Shown here in pieces: positions 37,022-50,217 of a DNA stretch of 64,000 nt. The stretch spans positions 20,380-84,379 of the forward strand of contig SAUG01000154.1 in NCBI GenBank assembly GCA_011316305.1. Direction: 5' to 3'. The stretch is from Rusavskia elegans (Eukaryota; Ascomycota; Lecanoromycetes; Teloschistales; Teloschistaceae). A program made the translations under genes and the position numbers. Every line of letters starts with the position of its first letter. Position 1 is the stretch's first letter. The notes beneath the pieces were generated by a model, which did not search any database, was not told where the DNA came from, and saw nothing but the letters and a program-made list of their open reading frames with translations.

Positions 37022-39057
37022 GTACTCTGTTTTATCCTTTTAATCTACTAGACGCCTTTCCTTTTTCTAGCGAGCTATAGGCGAGTGGTAGCGTCATTTT
37101 TTAAAATTATAGAATTTTAGTATTATAGTAGATTAGAGTAGCCAGCAAGATTGCTATTATTTATAACTTCTCGATTATATTATAGATAAACGTCGAATTA
37201 TTATTATTTCTATTTATACTATTAACTTTTATCTGATTCCGTATCGGATATTATATCCCGAACCTATTACTAATACTCTAATTTTACTTTCTATTTTTTA
37301 CGCGCCTCTTTTGACGTATTTATTCGTACGGCGTCCGAAGCGGTATAGGTTAAACAGATTATATAGGGGCAGACTAAAAGGTTTTATAAAAAGACGGCTT
37401 TAAAAGGATTAGTAACGAAGGTTTTTCTATTACTAGTAAATATTCGATTACTAACCGAAGTTTTATACCAGTATAACTCCGATTAGATCGGCGATAGCGG
37501 TTTTTTTTATATCGGTAGATATTCTATTACTAACTAAAAAGCTTTATAAAAGAAAAAATCCAACTAGATTAATAATAGAAATTCTTTTAAGTCTAGTAGA
37601 TATTTAAAATTTTTATTATAGCGGAAAGTACTTATATATTTATATTTTTATATTTAGTAGTCAAATCTAAAATCTATTCTATTAAAAATATAAAAAAAAT
37701 CGATATTTATAGAAAAAGTAGAAACTCGAAAGAAATTAGAATAAAAGGATAGCTATATAGTAGCTATCGGGATCATTTTTAATAATACTATAATTATTTA
37801 AAACTATTTTTATCGGAATCGGATATCCGATCGAAAACGTTTTATATTATAATAGTAATTTAATATAAATTAAAATAAATATATCCTAGCGTATAAATTA
37901 GAATCTGGTACTAATAAATCGTAATAACGAGCGTAATAATAATAATTAAAAAAGATAAAAAAAAAATAATTTGATAGTAAAAATCTGGTACGAATTGTCT
38001 TTCCGTTAATTTTTAAAGCTATAATTTATCTAGATAAATATTTACTTCGTATTAAATATAATCCAGTTTTCGAACAAAATAGTTAAGATTCTATTTATAA
38101 TATTATATCTAGAGAAGATAGCTTTTAATTAGATATATTTCCGTATAGAAGACTATTTTGATAATCCGAAAAATAAAAAAGAAAACGAAATATTCTAAAT
38201 CTTTTAACTATTCTAGTAGTTTACTTATAGTTATAAAGTATATAGTCTATAATAATAAATGAAACAGAATGATAGAAAAAAAACTAATAGTTTTAAAATA
38301 ATAGAAATTAGTAGTAATCTATACTATTTAGTTTAAAATATTAATTTATAAAACAGAATAAAAAGATTTAGTTCTAAAAATTTATTTCTATAAAAGATTT
38401 TCTATAAAAGTTAAAAAAGATATAATAGTAGTTTAAAAACTAGATTTGCTAGTAATAATAATCGAACTAGCGATAAAATTCGATACTAGATATTGAAAAA
38501 TATATATAAATAAGTATATAATTAATATAATAAAATTTATTAAAAATATTTTAAAAGAACTTATCTAAATAAAAAGGTAATAGAAATAATTTAATATAAA
38601 TTTATAATAATGAGAAAATTACTAAAAAAAAAACTGGTAAATATTTAATAGAATATTATATAATTTTCTATAATAAAAGTTATTTTATTGATTTATTAAT
38701 AAAAAAGAAGATAAATTAAGATTCTATACAGTTAAATGAAAAAATAATAATAAAATTAGTTATAGAATTTAAACTATACTAGATAAAAATGTCTTTTATA
38801 TTAATATTTAAAATTAAAATTGGAATTTATTAGACGATAGTTATAATGAATAGAAAAAAAAATTTATAAAGAGATTATATAAAAGATCGCTGGCTATATT
38901 ATAAAATATTCTATAGAAAATAATAGAATAAAAGACGTAGAAATTAAAATAAAAAATAGATTTTTTAGAATTATAGCTTTTATATTAATTGTAAATCTAA
39001 TAAATTATATCTTTCTGGAAAATAAATAGAAAGAATCGATTTTTAGAATATCGGTAT

Positions 39058-39314
39058 TAGACTGGTCGTCCGATCGGATTTCGAATTTAAGTTAGAAAAA
39101 TCGATCCGACCCGAGTCGATTTCAATTTTTCTAGATACCGAATTAAATCGGATCGGATTTTTATCGATTTCTATTTTATAATCCGATCCGACTTTCGGTT
39201 CTAAATTTAAAAATCGATTTATACTATTTAGTAGATTAGATCGAACTAACTCGCTAAAATTCGGGTCGGATTTCTGAAATACCGACGAAAATCCGACCCG
39301 AAGTAACTGATCTA
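39058..39314. mobile_element. hAT-like MITE in the gag-only element
   Basis: Begins TAGACTGGTCGTCCGATCGG and ends GACCCGAAGTAACTGATCTA. The flanks ATCGGTAT (39050-39057) and ACCGATAT (39315-39322) differ at two positions, one C/T and one G/A, so both copies of an original ACCGGTAT seem to have been hit by RIP separately. 257 bp, non-coding. Confidence 0.82.
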
Positions 39315-40535
39315 ACCGATATAGAAAAGTAATATAGAAAAAAAAAATAGAACTATAGATAATATATTTTCCTATATATAAAGGTTTTCAATATAATGAT
39401 TTTATTTTTATATCCGGCGTAGATTATAAAAATAGAGAAAATAAAAATCTAGAAAGAATATAAATATCTAGTATAATAACTCGCTAGTAAAAATAATAAA
39501 AGCTATTAAATGATTTAAAAATTATAGTTAGATTATATTTATAAAGTTAGTAAAGTATTTATAGCTATAATATAGAATAAGGTTTCGAAAGTAAATAGAA
39601 AACGTTAGACTCTACGTTAAAAGTACAACTAAAAGAAGAAAGATTTAACTAATCTCTATTTTTATTATCTTAAAATTATATAGTGGCTAAAAAAACTAAA
39701 ATTAATTAAAATAATCAAAGACCTAGAAGTAATTTATAATATAGATTTTTAATTCGAACTAAAAAAAATAGCTAATAAAAAAATCTTTATTTAGATATTC
39801 TTTAATATATTTATTATTTCTAATAGTTAGTAGAACTCTAATATTTTTAGAAATCTCTCGAAATTTTCTACATTTAACCTCGATATTAATTTAATAGATT
39901 CCTTTTACGTAAATAGAATAAAATTAATAGTTAAATTAAAGAAAATAGAATAATTAATTTTAATAAATTTTAATCAAACGCGCTATTTCTTGATAATAAA
40001 ATTATCTTTTTTTTTTAAAGCTTTAAAATATTAAATAAAGCGGACCTACTTTACTAGTAAATAATAAAGGTTTAATTCGAAAATAGATAAATTATTATAA
40101 ATTTTCTATTAATAGAAATAAAATAATTAAATCTTCTAGTTTTCTTTTAAATATTCGGATATAGTATTTTCGATTTTAATATAAAATTTTCTTTTATTAG
40201 ATTTAAATCGCTTTTTTATATAAAATGAATAGATATACTAATAATTAAATAAGAAGTTTATAGATCGGTTTAAAAACGAAAATATTATACGGCTTTTTAG
40301 ATTTTATATATTTTTTTAAAATTTCGATATCCGGAAGTATTTTATAGACTTTAAAAAAATTAGACAAATAATAACTATAAAAAAAATATTATTTTATTTC
40401 GAGATTATATAAACTAATATATTTTTAAATTAAAAACGGATTTATATATAATAAAAAAGAAATTAAAAATAAAAAAACCGGTTTTATATTCTATAGATAA
40501 AATATACTAGAGCGAAATCATTATAGAAGAAACTA

Positions 40536-40944
40536 TATTATTTCTATAATTTAATAGAAATATTTAGATGTATTAGTTAGATAAATAGACTAATTATTTA
40601 GGTTTATTAGACCCGATAGAATCGCGGGACCCACTTTATTTAATAGGTTAACTTTATTAGATAGGTCGATCCTTTTATAATATATAATATTTTTTTTTTC
40701 TATTAAATAGCTTTTTTTGATAGTCGTTAATATAATTACTAAATACTATCTCTTTTTCTTTTATATAATTAACGATATAATAAATATAGTTTATAAAATG
40801 ATAATTCTATCTTTATAGCTATATAGAAACTATTATAGTAATGTAACTTATACCAGAACTTCTTTATTATTTAACTATTCGGACTACGGCTATAGCTATC
40901 GCTAGGCTCAAATATAACGTCTTTTGATATATAGTAACGTTATA
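40536..40944 (+). mobile_element. LTR (subfamily B), 3' LTR of the truncated element
   Basis: Read in reverse it matches the LTR family: GACTACGGCTATAGCTATCG near its right end and a TATAACGT-type terminus. It ends at 40944, followed by AATAG. It closes the truncated gag-only element to its left. Confidence 0.7.
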
Positions 40945-41021
40945 AATAGAATTTTAAATAAATTTCCCGTATTTAATTCATTCTTTATATTTTATTGTCC
41001 GTCTAGAAATGGAATAATATT

Positions 41022-41449
41022 TATATATACGATTAATCATTCGGATTTTGATTTTAATCTTTTACGATTCTAACGTTAGAGGCGCTAAACCGATTAGATT
41101 ACGTAATTATTTAGTACTTAAATATTTTACTAAGAACTCGAATTAAGGACTCCTAAAAGAACTAAATCTAGACTAAAATCTAGAGGGAAACCGTAATCTA
41201 GTTAACTTTATTAATTAACTTAATTAAGTTCGATCGATCGAGCTAGGCCGAGACGATCTACTATCTAGTCTTTCTATATTTTAAACTCTATAAAAACCGA
41301 TTTAGTTAATAGAAAAAACTTAAGTATTAGGTTAGCCTTCGAGGGATTCGAACCTTCGACCTGTAGATTAAGTCCGTTAATTCCGAGATAGAGTATTAGA
41401 TCCGTTAGGCCTCCAGGTCACGTAGCGTTACTACTGCGCCACCCAGGCC
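41022..41449 (-). mobile_element. tRNA-derived SINE copy 1
   Basis: In reverse it starts GGCCTGGGTGGCGCAGTAGT (A-box type) and contains GGTTCGAATCCCTCGAAGGC (B-box type), a polymerase III promoter arrangement. The 13-mer ATGGAATAATATT flanks it perfectly (41009-41021 and 41450-41462), as target-primed insertion produces. Length 428 bp with a non-tRNA body and an AT-rich tail. A and B boxes are about 87 bp apart, more than in ordinary tRNA genes. Confidence 0.9.
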
Positions 41450-42824
41450 ATGGAATAATATTAATATTACCTATTTCGTTTCTAGTAGTTGAATGAATCG
41501 TTTTAAAAAATTTAAAATAAAAAGTTTATTTCTATCCGATATAATTTTTTTTAAGATCTCGTTTTCGTAGATTACCGCTTTTAATATTAAAAACTCTGGT
41601 TATTCCGCCGTTATTACAATTTTATATAATATAATTCTTATATACTTTTTAAAACTATCTATTATTATTATTTTAATTATATCGTAAAATATTAATACCG
41701 ATTGATTAGTAGACTTTGAAAAACTCGTTATAAAGTCTATTATAATCTACTATTTCGTCCAATCCGGCGTTTATACTAGTTACAATTTACCGATTAGTTT
41801 TTATTTATTTATCTTTATTGCAATATAGTTCGAATAATTTTTTTATATATTTTTCGATATATTTATTGTTTTATTAACTTAACCTCTATATTTTATAATC
41901 ATTTATTATTCTGCTATTTTAGGAAGATGTATTTATCTAAAAATATCATTTATTTATTTAAAAAAAAAAATTTTTTCTAGAATTTTTCTATTCTATTTTA
42001 GTAGAAAATATTTTATTTTTTCTACTACTTTATAGTATATCCTACGGTTTAAAAAATCTATAAAAGTATTATCTATACCTTTAATATATTTTTTTTCGAA
42101 ATTATAATAGATTATTTTTTCGGTCTATTTTAGTTATTTCTAATTAAATTTTTTATTTATTGAAAATAGTAGAAGATTTTTATTATCGATATAGACTACT
42201 ATTTTTTTTTAATATCTCTGTTATATAAATATTCTAATATATAAAGTTTACTATATTTATTAATATTTCTTTACTCGTTATTATATAGTTAATTTTTTCA
42301 GGAATTAATTTCTTCAAATAATATTTTAAAGGTCATCTTTTTCATTCTATATATAAATCTGATATTTAATCCGAATTATTTAAATATAATATTATTTTTT
42401 TGTTTAAATTAAAAATTTCTAAAATATTTTCGATCGCGAGATTTTATTTTAAATTTTTAAATATATTATTTTAAATTCTTTTTTATAAAAACAGTAAGTC
42501 TTTTTATAATTAATCTATTAACAGAACAGTTATTTTATATATCTTTTTATTGAATTTTAATAAAGTTCGATAAATTTTAAAAACTTTTGTATATTTTTTT
42601 AATTTTTAGACGTAGATTATTCTTTTAATTTTAATTCTATTTACTTCTATTTTAAAATATTTCGGTTTTATTATAAAAACTATAGATGTTATTTTTCTTA
42701 AGAAAAATCAGATTTTTTTTCTTTATCTTTTAAATTATATTTTTAATATTTCTATAGTACTATAGTTATATATTATTAATAATCTTTTTTTATTTCTAAA
42801 AATATTAATATATCGTCTATATAA

Positions 42825-43108
42825 CCTGGGTGGCGCAGTGGCAACGCTGCGTGACCCGAAGGTCTAACGGATCCAGCGTTTTTCGGAGGTAACGGAATTA
42901 ATTCGACGGGTCGAAGATTCGAATCCTTCGAAAACTAACCTAATATTTAAGTTTTTTCTATCGATTAAAACGATTTTTATATAGAGTTTATATAAGAATT
43001 ATAGAAAGAGATTATTAAGTAGATTGTTTCGTATTCGTTTTAATCGATCGAATTAAATTAAATTTAAAAAAGTTTAATAGATTACGATTTATCTTTAGAT
43101 CAAATCGT
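42825..43108 (+). mobile_element. tRNA-derived SINE copy 2, shortened, inside RT
   Basis: Starts ACCTGGGTGGCGCAGTGGCA and contains AGATTCGAATCC. The body stops short of the full tail seen in other copies. It is flanked by related CGTCTATATA and CGTATATA. It splits the reverse transcriptase of the surrounding minus-strand gypsy fragment directly before the YIDD codons. The tRNA-like head is only lightly mutated. Confidence 0.82.
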
Positions 43109-43683
43109 ATATATCTTAGCCGTCGAGCTATATTATAACAAAGTTAGTAAATTAGTAATATAATACTTTTTTAATAGTATAATTCACAGTCGTAGGTAAA
43201 TTCATTAATTTAAAAGATATTATTAAATCATCGAATAATATTTACTTTTTTCTAAATACTATTTTCTATTTATTTTTTTTTTTTAAAAATATTAAAAGTT
43301 TCTTTTAGATTAAGTTTTATAAACTATTTACTTTTTTCTATTTTACTTTTTAAATCCTCGAAAAAGCAGAAAAGATATTTATCTGTTATTATTACAATAT
43401 TAAACCATCTATAGTTAATATAAAATCGAAAATTACTATTTTTCATTACTATAAAGAGAATTAATTATTTTATTCTAAATTTAGAATAGTATATATATTT
43501 TCGTTCAAAATTATAATTATTATACTATTTTAATATTTTTAATTATTTATTATTTAATCTATATATTAGCTTTACTTTTAGTTTTTTCGGATCTGTTATA
43601 ATAATTTCGAAATCTTTTTTAATATAAACCGGTAAAAATAACATTTTTTCCGATTATTTTAATATTTTAAATAAATTAAACGT

Positions 43684-44592
43684 TAGTATACCAATATCGA
43701 GTATACGATAGTAGAATTTATATTTTCGTTTAATTTTTGTAAATAACGGTTCTATAGGATTTTAATTGAAATTTAAATTTACTTAATAATTCAACGTATC
43801 TTTCTACCGAAAATTTGATTAATATAGAAATTTTTATAGATAAATATATCCCGTAATTATCGTTTTTGTCCTTTTACTAGTAATATAAGCCTTTCGTAAA
43901 TACTATAATTTACTAAAACCTTTTATATACGTATATACTTCCGAAATAACTGTACTATAACGAAATTTAAAGATAATATCTTTATCTATAATAAATATAT
44001 CTATCTATATAGTCGACGACCACTTTATTATAGTTAAAGTAATCTATTTCGACTTCGATCTAGATTTTGTTTTTACCGCTTTTAAAATATATTATCTAAT
44101 ATTTTTACTATTTTTTAATCTAATCGACCGTATAAACCTTCTAGCTATAGTATCTAGTATACTAGCTAGCGACTCTATAGCTAGCGACCTTTTTAAAGCT
44201 ACGCGGGCTAAAGAGTATTTTAATAGTTTAGTAGAATATTTAGGTACGGATTATTAAATAAAGATAAATAAAGCGACGACGATTTATAATTACTTCGTAT
44301 TATAGTAGATAGATATAGCGGAAATATTAGATATTTATAATTATTTAAAACTTCGAAGAAGGATTGAATATATAGTATTTAAAGATATTAGTTGATTCGT
44401 AATCGTATAAAAAAGAAAATAGTTAATATAATTGACTGCGCTATAAATCTTATCTGACGAACTATATACTTTTAGCTGAAAAAATTTTTTAATACGTAAA
44501 TATAATAATCGTTGCCGTATATATCGCTGTTGAAATATAAATATATATATGAAAAATCAATATTATTTCAGATAGAAACTTTCCAAAAGGGT
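43684..44592 (+). mobile_element. R4 repeat copy 3, reverse orientation, one end missing
   Basis: Reverse-complement match to R4, ending at the 5' sequence read backwards (CAGATAGAAACTTTCCAAAA). The other terminus, about 60 bp with CTTACCGAACCACTGG, is absent. The ORF here reads on the plus strand: IYFDFDLDFVFTAFKIYYLI, NLIDRINLLAIV and then SDLFKATRAKEYFNSL. It carries a small in-frame duplication (ASDS/IASD) relative to copies 1 and 2. Confidence 0.75.
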
Positions 44593-44725
44593 AAACTTCT
44601 TTATATAATTTTCAAATTTATTATTTTCAATAGCTATCGAAATAACTAGAGCTTTTATAGATTATCTAAACAATATTAATACGATAAATTTATAATTTTT
44701 ATCTATTTTTCCGGAACTATTAAAA

Positions 44726-45132
44726 TATAACGTTAATATATATTGGAAAGCGTTATATATAAGTTTAACTATAGCTTAAAATATAATTCGAACTATTAAA
44801 TAGTAAAGGAATTCTAGTATAAATTATCGTAATTGATTATATATAGCTATAAAAGTAAAGTTATAATTTTACAAGGCGTTATTATTATATAGATATTTAT
44901 AAATGATTAATAGAATTAAATAGTTAGTAGTTATATTAATAATTAATAAATGAAGCTTTTTAATAAAGAATAAAAAGTAATATATATAGTAAAAAAGCCG
45001 ATCTATCCGATAGAATCGATCTATTAGATAGAGACGAATCCGCGGTTTTAGCGATTTCAATTAGACTAAACTACTAGTCCGTTTTTCTAATTAATAAACG
45101 TAAATACTCTTATAGAATCGTATCCGTGACAA
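44726..45132 (-). mobile_element. LTR, subfamily B, solo
   Basis: Aligns with 1063-1465 over its length, including the shared right part GCCGATCTATCCGATAGAAT and the end CGTATCCGTGACA. Flanking 5-mers do not match. More mutated than the main LTR family. Confidence 0.65.
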
Positions 45133-45701
45133 GTTATAAGATTCGCTATAAGAAACTCGATATTAAAAAAGATTATAAATTAATTAAACTAAATTAAATA
45201 ACTAGCGTTATATCTCTACGTTTATAGATTTATATTTAAAATTACTTGCGATAGTAAGAAGTTATCGTATTAAACTAATAATCGAATTTTCTAGATAGTC
45301 TATTATTAAACAATTAATAGAAAGTTAATACGTTCGTTTATATACAGGCGTAATAATAGAACAGACGAATAGTTTAAATACTATATAACGAATAAATTCG
45401 TTCCGATTATTACTGTATTCTATATCTTTACGATAGATAGAAATTATAATATTTAATCAAGTAACTGAAGTATTTAAATAGATAATTATTAAGTAATTAA
45501 TTAAAGGTAAAAGTTATTTAGTTTTCTATAGACGTAATATGGAAACGAGTAGATAGTTTAAATAGAATATAATAAATAATATTCGATAACTACTATATAT
45601 TAACATATTTACGATAGATAGAAGTTATACTTCTAAAACTGGCGATCGAATTATCGAAATAGTTAACTATTAGATAGTTAATTAAATAATAAATATATTC
45701 G
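45133..45701. repeat. Degenerate ~180-bp tandem repeat, units 1-3
   Basis: Landmarks recur at steps of about 184 bp: AGGCGTAATAATAGAACAGA at about 45347 and AGACGTAATATGGAAACGAG at about 45531, each followed by ATAGTTTAAATA. TACGATAGATAGAAATTATA and TTACGATAGATAGAAGTTAT also recur, with a third, earlier partial unit at 45180-45330. The array continues after the inserted LTR element at 51440 and again at 53011. Confidence 0.6.
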
Positions 45702-46101
45702 TACTACGCCCACGAGTCTATAGAAGTATCTACGTTTATTAATTAAATAAACGTACTAATAGTTTAATTTAGTTAAAGCCGCCAGAACTATATAATCGTC
45801 TCGGTTTAAAAGATCATTCCTATTAGATAGGTCGGCCTTTTTACTATATATATCGCTTTGTATTTCTATTAGATAATCTCTTATTTTTATTATTAATATA
45901 ATAATAAAATACTATATCTTTATCTCTTTTATAATTAATTTTATAATAAAAATGATTTATAATAATATAATCCCATTTCTTTAGCTAAATAGAACTAATT
46001 ATAATAATCGATATCAGAACTCTTTTATTATTTAATTACTCGGACTACGCCTGCGACTATAGCTAGACTCGAACGTAACGTCTTCTAATATATAAAAATA
46101 T

Positions 46102-47164
46102 TCATTTCTAAAAGATTTCTATTTGAGATTATAATGAGTTATTATATATAGATATATATAATTTATTGACTTTATATACGGCAATAATTATTATTTTTTA
46201 TATATAAAGAAATTTTTACAGCCAAAGATATATAGTTCGTCAGACAAAATTTATAGTACAGTTAATTATTTTTATTTAACTACTTTCTTTTTTATTCGCG
46301 ATTACGAATCCTCTACTATATAAATATAACATCGTTACTCGCAGTTTTCAGTGCAGTTTAAAAACTATATATTCTTTTTTCAACGTTATAAATAATTATA
46401 AATATCTGATATTTCCGTTATACCTACGTGCTAAATTATATAATAATTATAAATCGTTATTACTTCGACTATATTTATTATATAACTCGTATCTAAACGT
46501 TTCGTTAAATTATTAAAATACTCTTTTGCCCGCGTAGCTTTAAAAAGATCGCTAGCTATAGGATTACTAGCTAGTACGCTAGCTACTATAGCTAGAAGCT
46601 TTATCCGGTCAATTAAATTAAAGAACGGTAGAAAGATCGAATAGCCTGGCGGTCTATATGGCGGTCCAAGTAGTAATGGATTTACTCCAGTAAATACAGA
46701 TAATAGCGCGTTTTAAAAGCGATAAAAAAGAAATTTTTATCGAAGTTAAAATAGGTTATTTTAGCTATAATATAATAATTGATATCCGCGCGGATAGATA
46801 TAGTTATTACGAATATACTATCGTTTGGTTTAGTTTACAGCTGTAGTTTTTACGGGAATAAATACGTACGTAAAGGATTTTAGATAGTATAGAACTTATA
46901 TTACTAGTGAAAAAAGAAAAAGAAAAAGCGATAACTGCGAGATATATTTATCTATAAATAATTCTATATTGATTAAATTTTCGATAGAAGGATACGTTAT
47001 ATTACTAACTAAATTTAAATTATAGATCTATTGTATCGTTATTTACGTTAATTAAACTTGAATATTAATTCTACTATCGTATATTCGATACTGGTATACT
47101 AACGTTTAATTTACTTACCGAATTACTGGTTTACCGAATTTTAAAATCATAACAAATTAACTAA
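46102..47164 (-). mobile_element. R4 repeat copy 4, in the end of an LTR
   Basis: Begins TCATTTCTAAAAGATTTCTA and ends AACAAATTAACTAA, 1,063 bp. It carries an extra segment of about 50 bp (AGCCTGGCGGTCTATATGGC region near 46641). Flanks ATATAAAAATATT and ATAAAAAGATATT are similar but not identical. Heavily mutated; ORF segments around LYQLIRY-type positions are readable only by comparison. Confidence 0.72.
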
Positions 47165-47303
47165 ATAAAAAGATATTATATTTTAAAAATTTATTATATT
47201 AGTTCTATTTCTCAGCTCTATAGATTAAACAATTAACTTTAAAGCGGCTACGTCTAATATCTATAAAAGAAATTGAAAATCTTTAAAATTATAGTTTATC
47301 TAC

Positions 47304-47765
47304 TTTTCGGAACGAAATATAGGAATTTCTATTTTAAATCCAATCCGAACGGTTTCGAATCGGGTTCGGATTAGATTATATAGATTTTAACCCGACCCGA
47401 GTCGAAACGGATTAGATTCGGGTCGGGATTTACTGAAAATAGTAGTTTTTAGAACTAATATCTATTAATTTATTTTTGACGCTAAATTAGCGTATTTATA
47501 GATTTTAGCTTTATTATATATTTAAATACCAGAAAAGTACTCATAAGCTAATTTAGCGCCTATACTGCAAGAAATACTAATTAATTTATCTTTTAAACCG
47601 TAAAAACCCGCGAAAACTTGTTTATATTCTATTCCGTTTATATTCTAACCCGTTTATATTCTAACCCGTTTATATTCTAATTCGTTTATATTCCAATCAG
47701 ATACGGATCGGGTTAGAGATTTCAGAATCCGACCCGATTTAATCTGTTTCGAAATCCAAGTTTAT
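47304..47765. repeat. 450-bp repeat with 16-bp minisatellite
   Basis: Shared with 54590-55020. Starts TTTTCGGAACGAAATATAGG. The outer parts hold GGGTCGGATT/AATCCGACCC-type sequence in inverted arrangement, like a large MITE. Near 47627-47697 a 16-bp unit ACCCGTTTATATTCTA is repeated about four times; the other copy has about three. No coding capacity. Superfamily not determined. Confidence 0.6.
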
Positions 47766-48277
47766 ATAGAAAAATATTTACTTTATTTTATATATAATCT
47801 AATTTCCCAATAAAATAGTTAACATTCTATATCTAATATTATATTAAATATGGATAGCCTTTAAATAGATAAAGTTTTATATAAAAGACTTGTTTAATAA
47901 TTCGGAAAATTAAAAGGAAAATAAAATACTCTAGATCTTTGATAATTTTAGTATCTTAATTATAGCTATAGAAAAAGGTTTTGATAATAATAATAGAAAC
48001 AGAAGACTAGAAAAATATATATAGTTTTAAGATAGTAGAAGTCGATAGCTATTAATATTATTTAGTTTATAATATTAATATATAAAATAGATTAAAAATA
48101 TTTAATTCTAAAAGTCTTTATTTATAAAAGATTCAATATAAAAATTAAAAAATCTAAAAGAAAAGTTAAAGAATTAGAATTACTATTAATACCAAGTAAA
48201 TTAGCGAATGAAATTCGCTACTAGAAATAGAGAATATATATAAATAAATAGATAATTAATAATATAAAATCTATTAA

Positions 48278-48643
48278 GGCCTGGGTGACGTAGTAGTAAC
48301 GCTGCGTGACCTGGAGACCCGGCGGATCCAGCGCTCTTCGGAGTTAACAGTATGAATCCGACGGGTCGATTTTTATAGAGTTTAAAATATAGAAAGACTA
48401 GATAGTAGATAGTCTCGGCCTAACCCGATCGATCGAAGAAAATTAAATTAATTAAAGTTAAATAGATTACGGTTTCCCTCTAGATATTAGTCTAAATCTA
48501 GCTCCTTCGGAAATCTTTACTTCGAGTTTTCTATAAAATATTTAAATACTAAATAATTATATAATCTAATCGAATTAACGTCTCTAATATTAAATTTATA
48601 AAAGATTAAAATTAAAATCCGAATAATAAATCGTATATATAAA
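48278..48643 (+). mobile_element. tRNA-derived SINE copy 3, internal deletion
   Basis: Starts GGCCTGGGTGACGTAGTAGT. TAAAATCTATTAA flanks it perfectly (48265-48277 and 48644-48656). About 60 bp covering the B-box and the following stem are missing (GGGTCGATTTTTATAGAG joins directly), so it could not have promoted its own transcription in this form. It interrupts the gag region of the surrounding LTR element. Confidence 0.88.
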
Positions 48644-49791
48644 TAAAATCTATTAAAAAATCATTTAAAGAAAATCCGATAGAATTTAATACTATCGAAA
48701 TTAAAAGATTATATATTAAAATTTATTATTTATTTTAAAAAACTTAATATTTTATAATAAAATATTTAACTAAAAAAATAAGATATATAATCGATAATTA
48801 ATTTAAAATAATAAAAAAATTATTAGAAAAAAAAACTAGTTAAAATATATAAAAAGTTAAATAGTTTATAAAAATAATAATTATTATATCTATTAAACGA
48901 ATTAGAATAATATTCTATAAAACTAAAAAAAGTAAAAAAGATAAAATATTTTATAATAGAATCGAAATTATATTAGATAGAAAATCTTTTTATATCGGTA
49001 TTTAAAGTTAAAGTCAGAAATTATTAGATAATAGTTTTAATAAATAGAAAAAAAGAAAATAGAATTATAAAGAAATTATAAAAAAAAATCGCTAGCTATA
49101 TTATAAAATATTCTATAGAAAATAGTAAAATAAATAATATAGAAAATAATAAAAGAATTAGATTTATTTAAATTATAGACTTTATAATATTTTTAAGATA
49201 ATATATCGTTCTTAAAAAAAATAGAAAAAATCGGAAAGATAATATAGAAAAAAAAATAAAATTAAAGATAATATATTTTTATATAGATAAAAATCTTTTA
49301 TATAAAGAGTTTAATTTTATATTTAGTATAGATTACAAGTAGATCCGTAATTTTAATAAAGAATTTAAAAAGAGAAATAAAATATAGAAAAAAAAGATTT
49401 AGAGAAAATATAAATATCTATTATAATTCGATAGTAAAAAGAATAAAAGCTAGTAAAAAATTTAAAAACTATAAATAAATTAAATTAAAAAGATACTATA
49501 TAGTAATTAATTTATATATACGATAAATTATTCGGATTTTAATTTTAGTCTTTTATAATTCTAACTTCGAATAATTAATCGTATATATATATAGTAATTA
49601 ATTTAATTAAATAAAATAAATTTTTAAAAAGGAGTAAAAAACGATGGATTCTACGTTAAATATATAATTAAAAATAAAAATATTTAATATATTTCTATTT
49701 TTATTATTCTAAAATAATATAAAAGCTAAAGAATAAAAATTAGTTAAATTATTAGAAAGTCTAGAAATAATTTATAATATAGATATTTAAT

Positions 49792-50217
49792 AGCCTGGAT
49801 AGCGTAGTAGTAATACTACGTAATCTAGAGGCTTAACGGATCTAATATTCTATCTCGGAATTAACGGATTTAATCTACGGGTCGAAGGTTCGAATCCCTC
49901 GAAGGCTAACCTAATACTTAAGTTTTTTCTATCGACTAAATCGGTTTTTATAGAGTTTAAAATATAGAAAAACTAGATAGTAGATTATTTCGGCCTAGCC
50001 CGATCGATCGAACTTAATTAAGTTAATTAATAAAGTTAAATAGATTACGGTTTCCTTTCTAGATTTTAGTCCAGATCTAGCTCTTTCGAGAATCTTTAAT
50101 TCGAGTTCTCGGTAAAATACTTAAGTACTAAATAATTACGTAATCTAATCGGTTTAGCGCCTCTAGCGTTAGAATCGTAAAAGATTAAAATCAAAATCCG
50201 AATAATTAATCGCATAT
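49792..50217 (+). mobile_element. tRNA-derived SINE copy 4, full length
   Basis: Starts AGCCTGGATAGCGTAGTAGT and has the intact B-box GGTTCGAATCCC at about 49887. ATATAGATATTTAAT flanks it (49777-49791 and 50218-50232). Length 426 bp, same body as copies 1 and 5. Confidence 0.9.

Larger units (their letters stand above)
37022..40944 (+). mobile_element. Truncated gag-only LTR element, subfamily B
   Basis: The interior from about 37.3 kb aligns with those at 47.8 and 56.3 kb, including GATTCTATTTATAATATTAT and the retropepsin-like part at about 38811-38960. It ends in an LTR at 40536-40944 in the same orientation as the 55801 element. No LTR is found on the left, where the gene island begins, so it is truncated. 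Reading direction is plus. A MITE interrupts it at 39058. Frames are destroyed by RIP. Confidence 0.65.
40945..44725 (-). pseudogene. Ty3/gypsy pol fragment, cut by SINEs and R4
   Basis: Minus-strand reading from about 43680 gives the reverse transcriptase: NSNFRFYINYRWFNIVIITD at about 43440-43380, IKLNLKETFN further on, then, after a SINE (42825-43108), the catalytic box YIDDILIF at about 42824-42800. The order and spacing fit Ty3/gypsy once the SINE is removed. The part from 41463 to 42790 should hold RNase H and integrase but is too mutated to read. Homologous to 1-1062. An R4 copy bounds it at 43684, and a short remnant continues at 44593-44725. Confidence 0.75.

Noticed and set aside
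44869..45060. 63-codon minus-strand frame
   Set aside because: It lies within an LTR of the subfamily B repeat and reads as low-complexity I/L/Y sequence.
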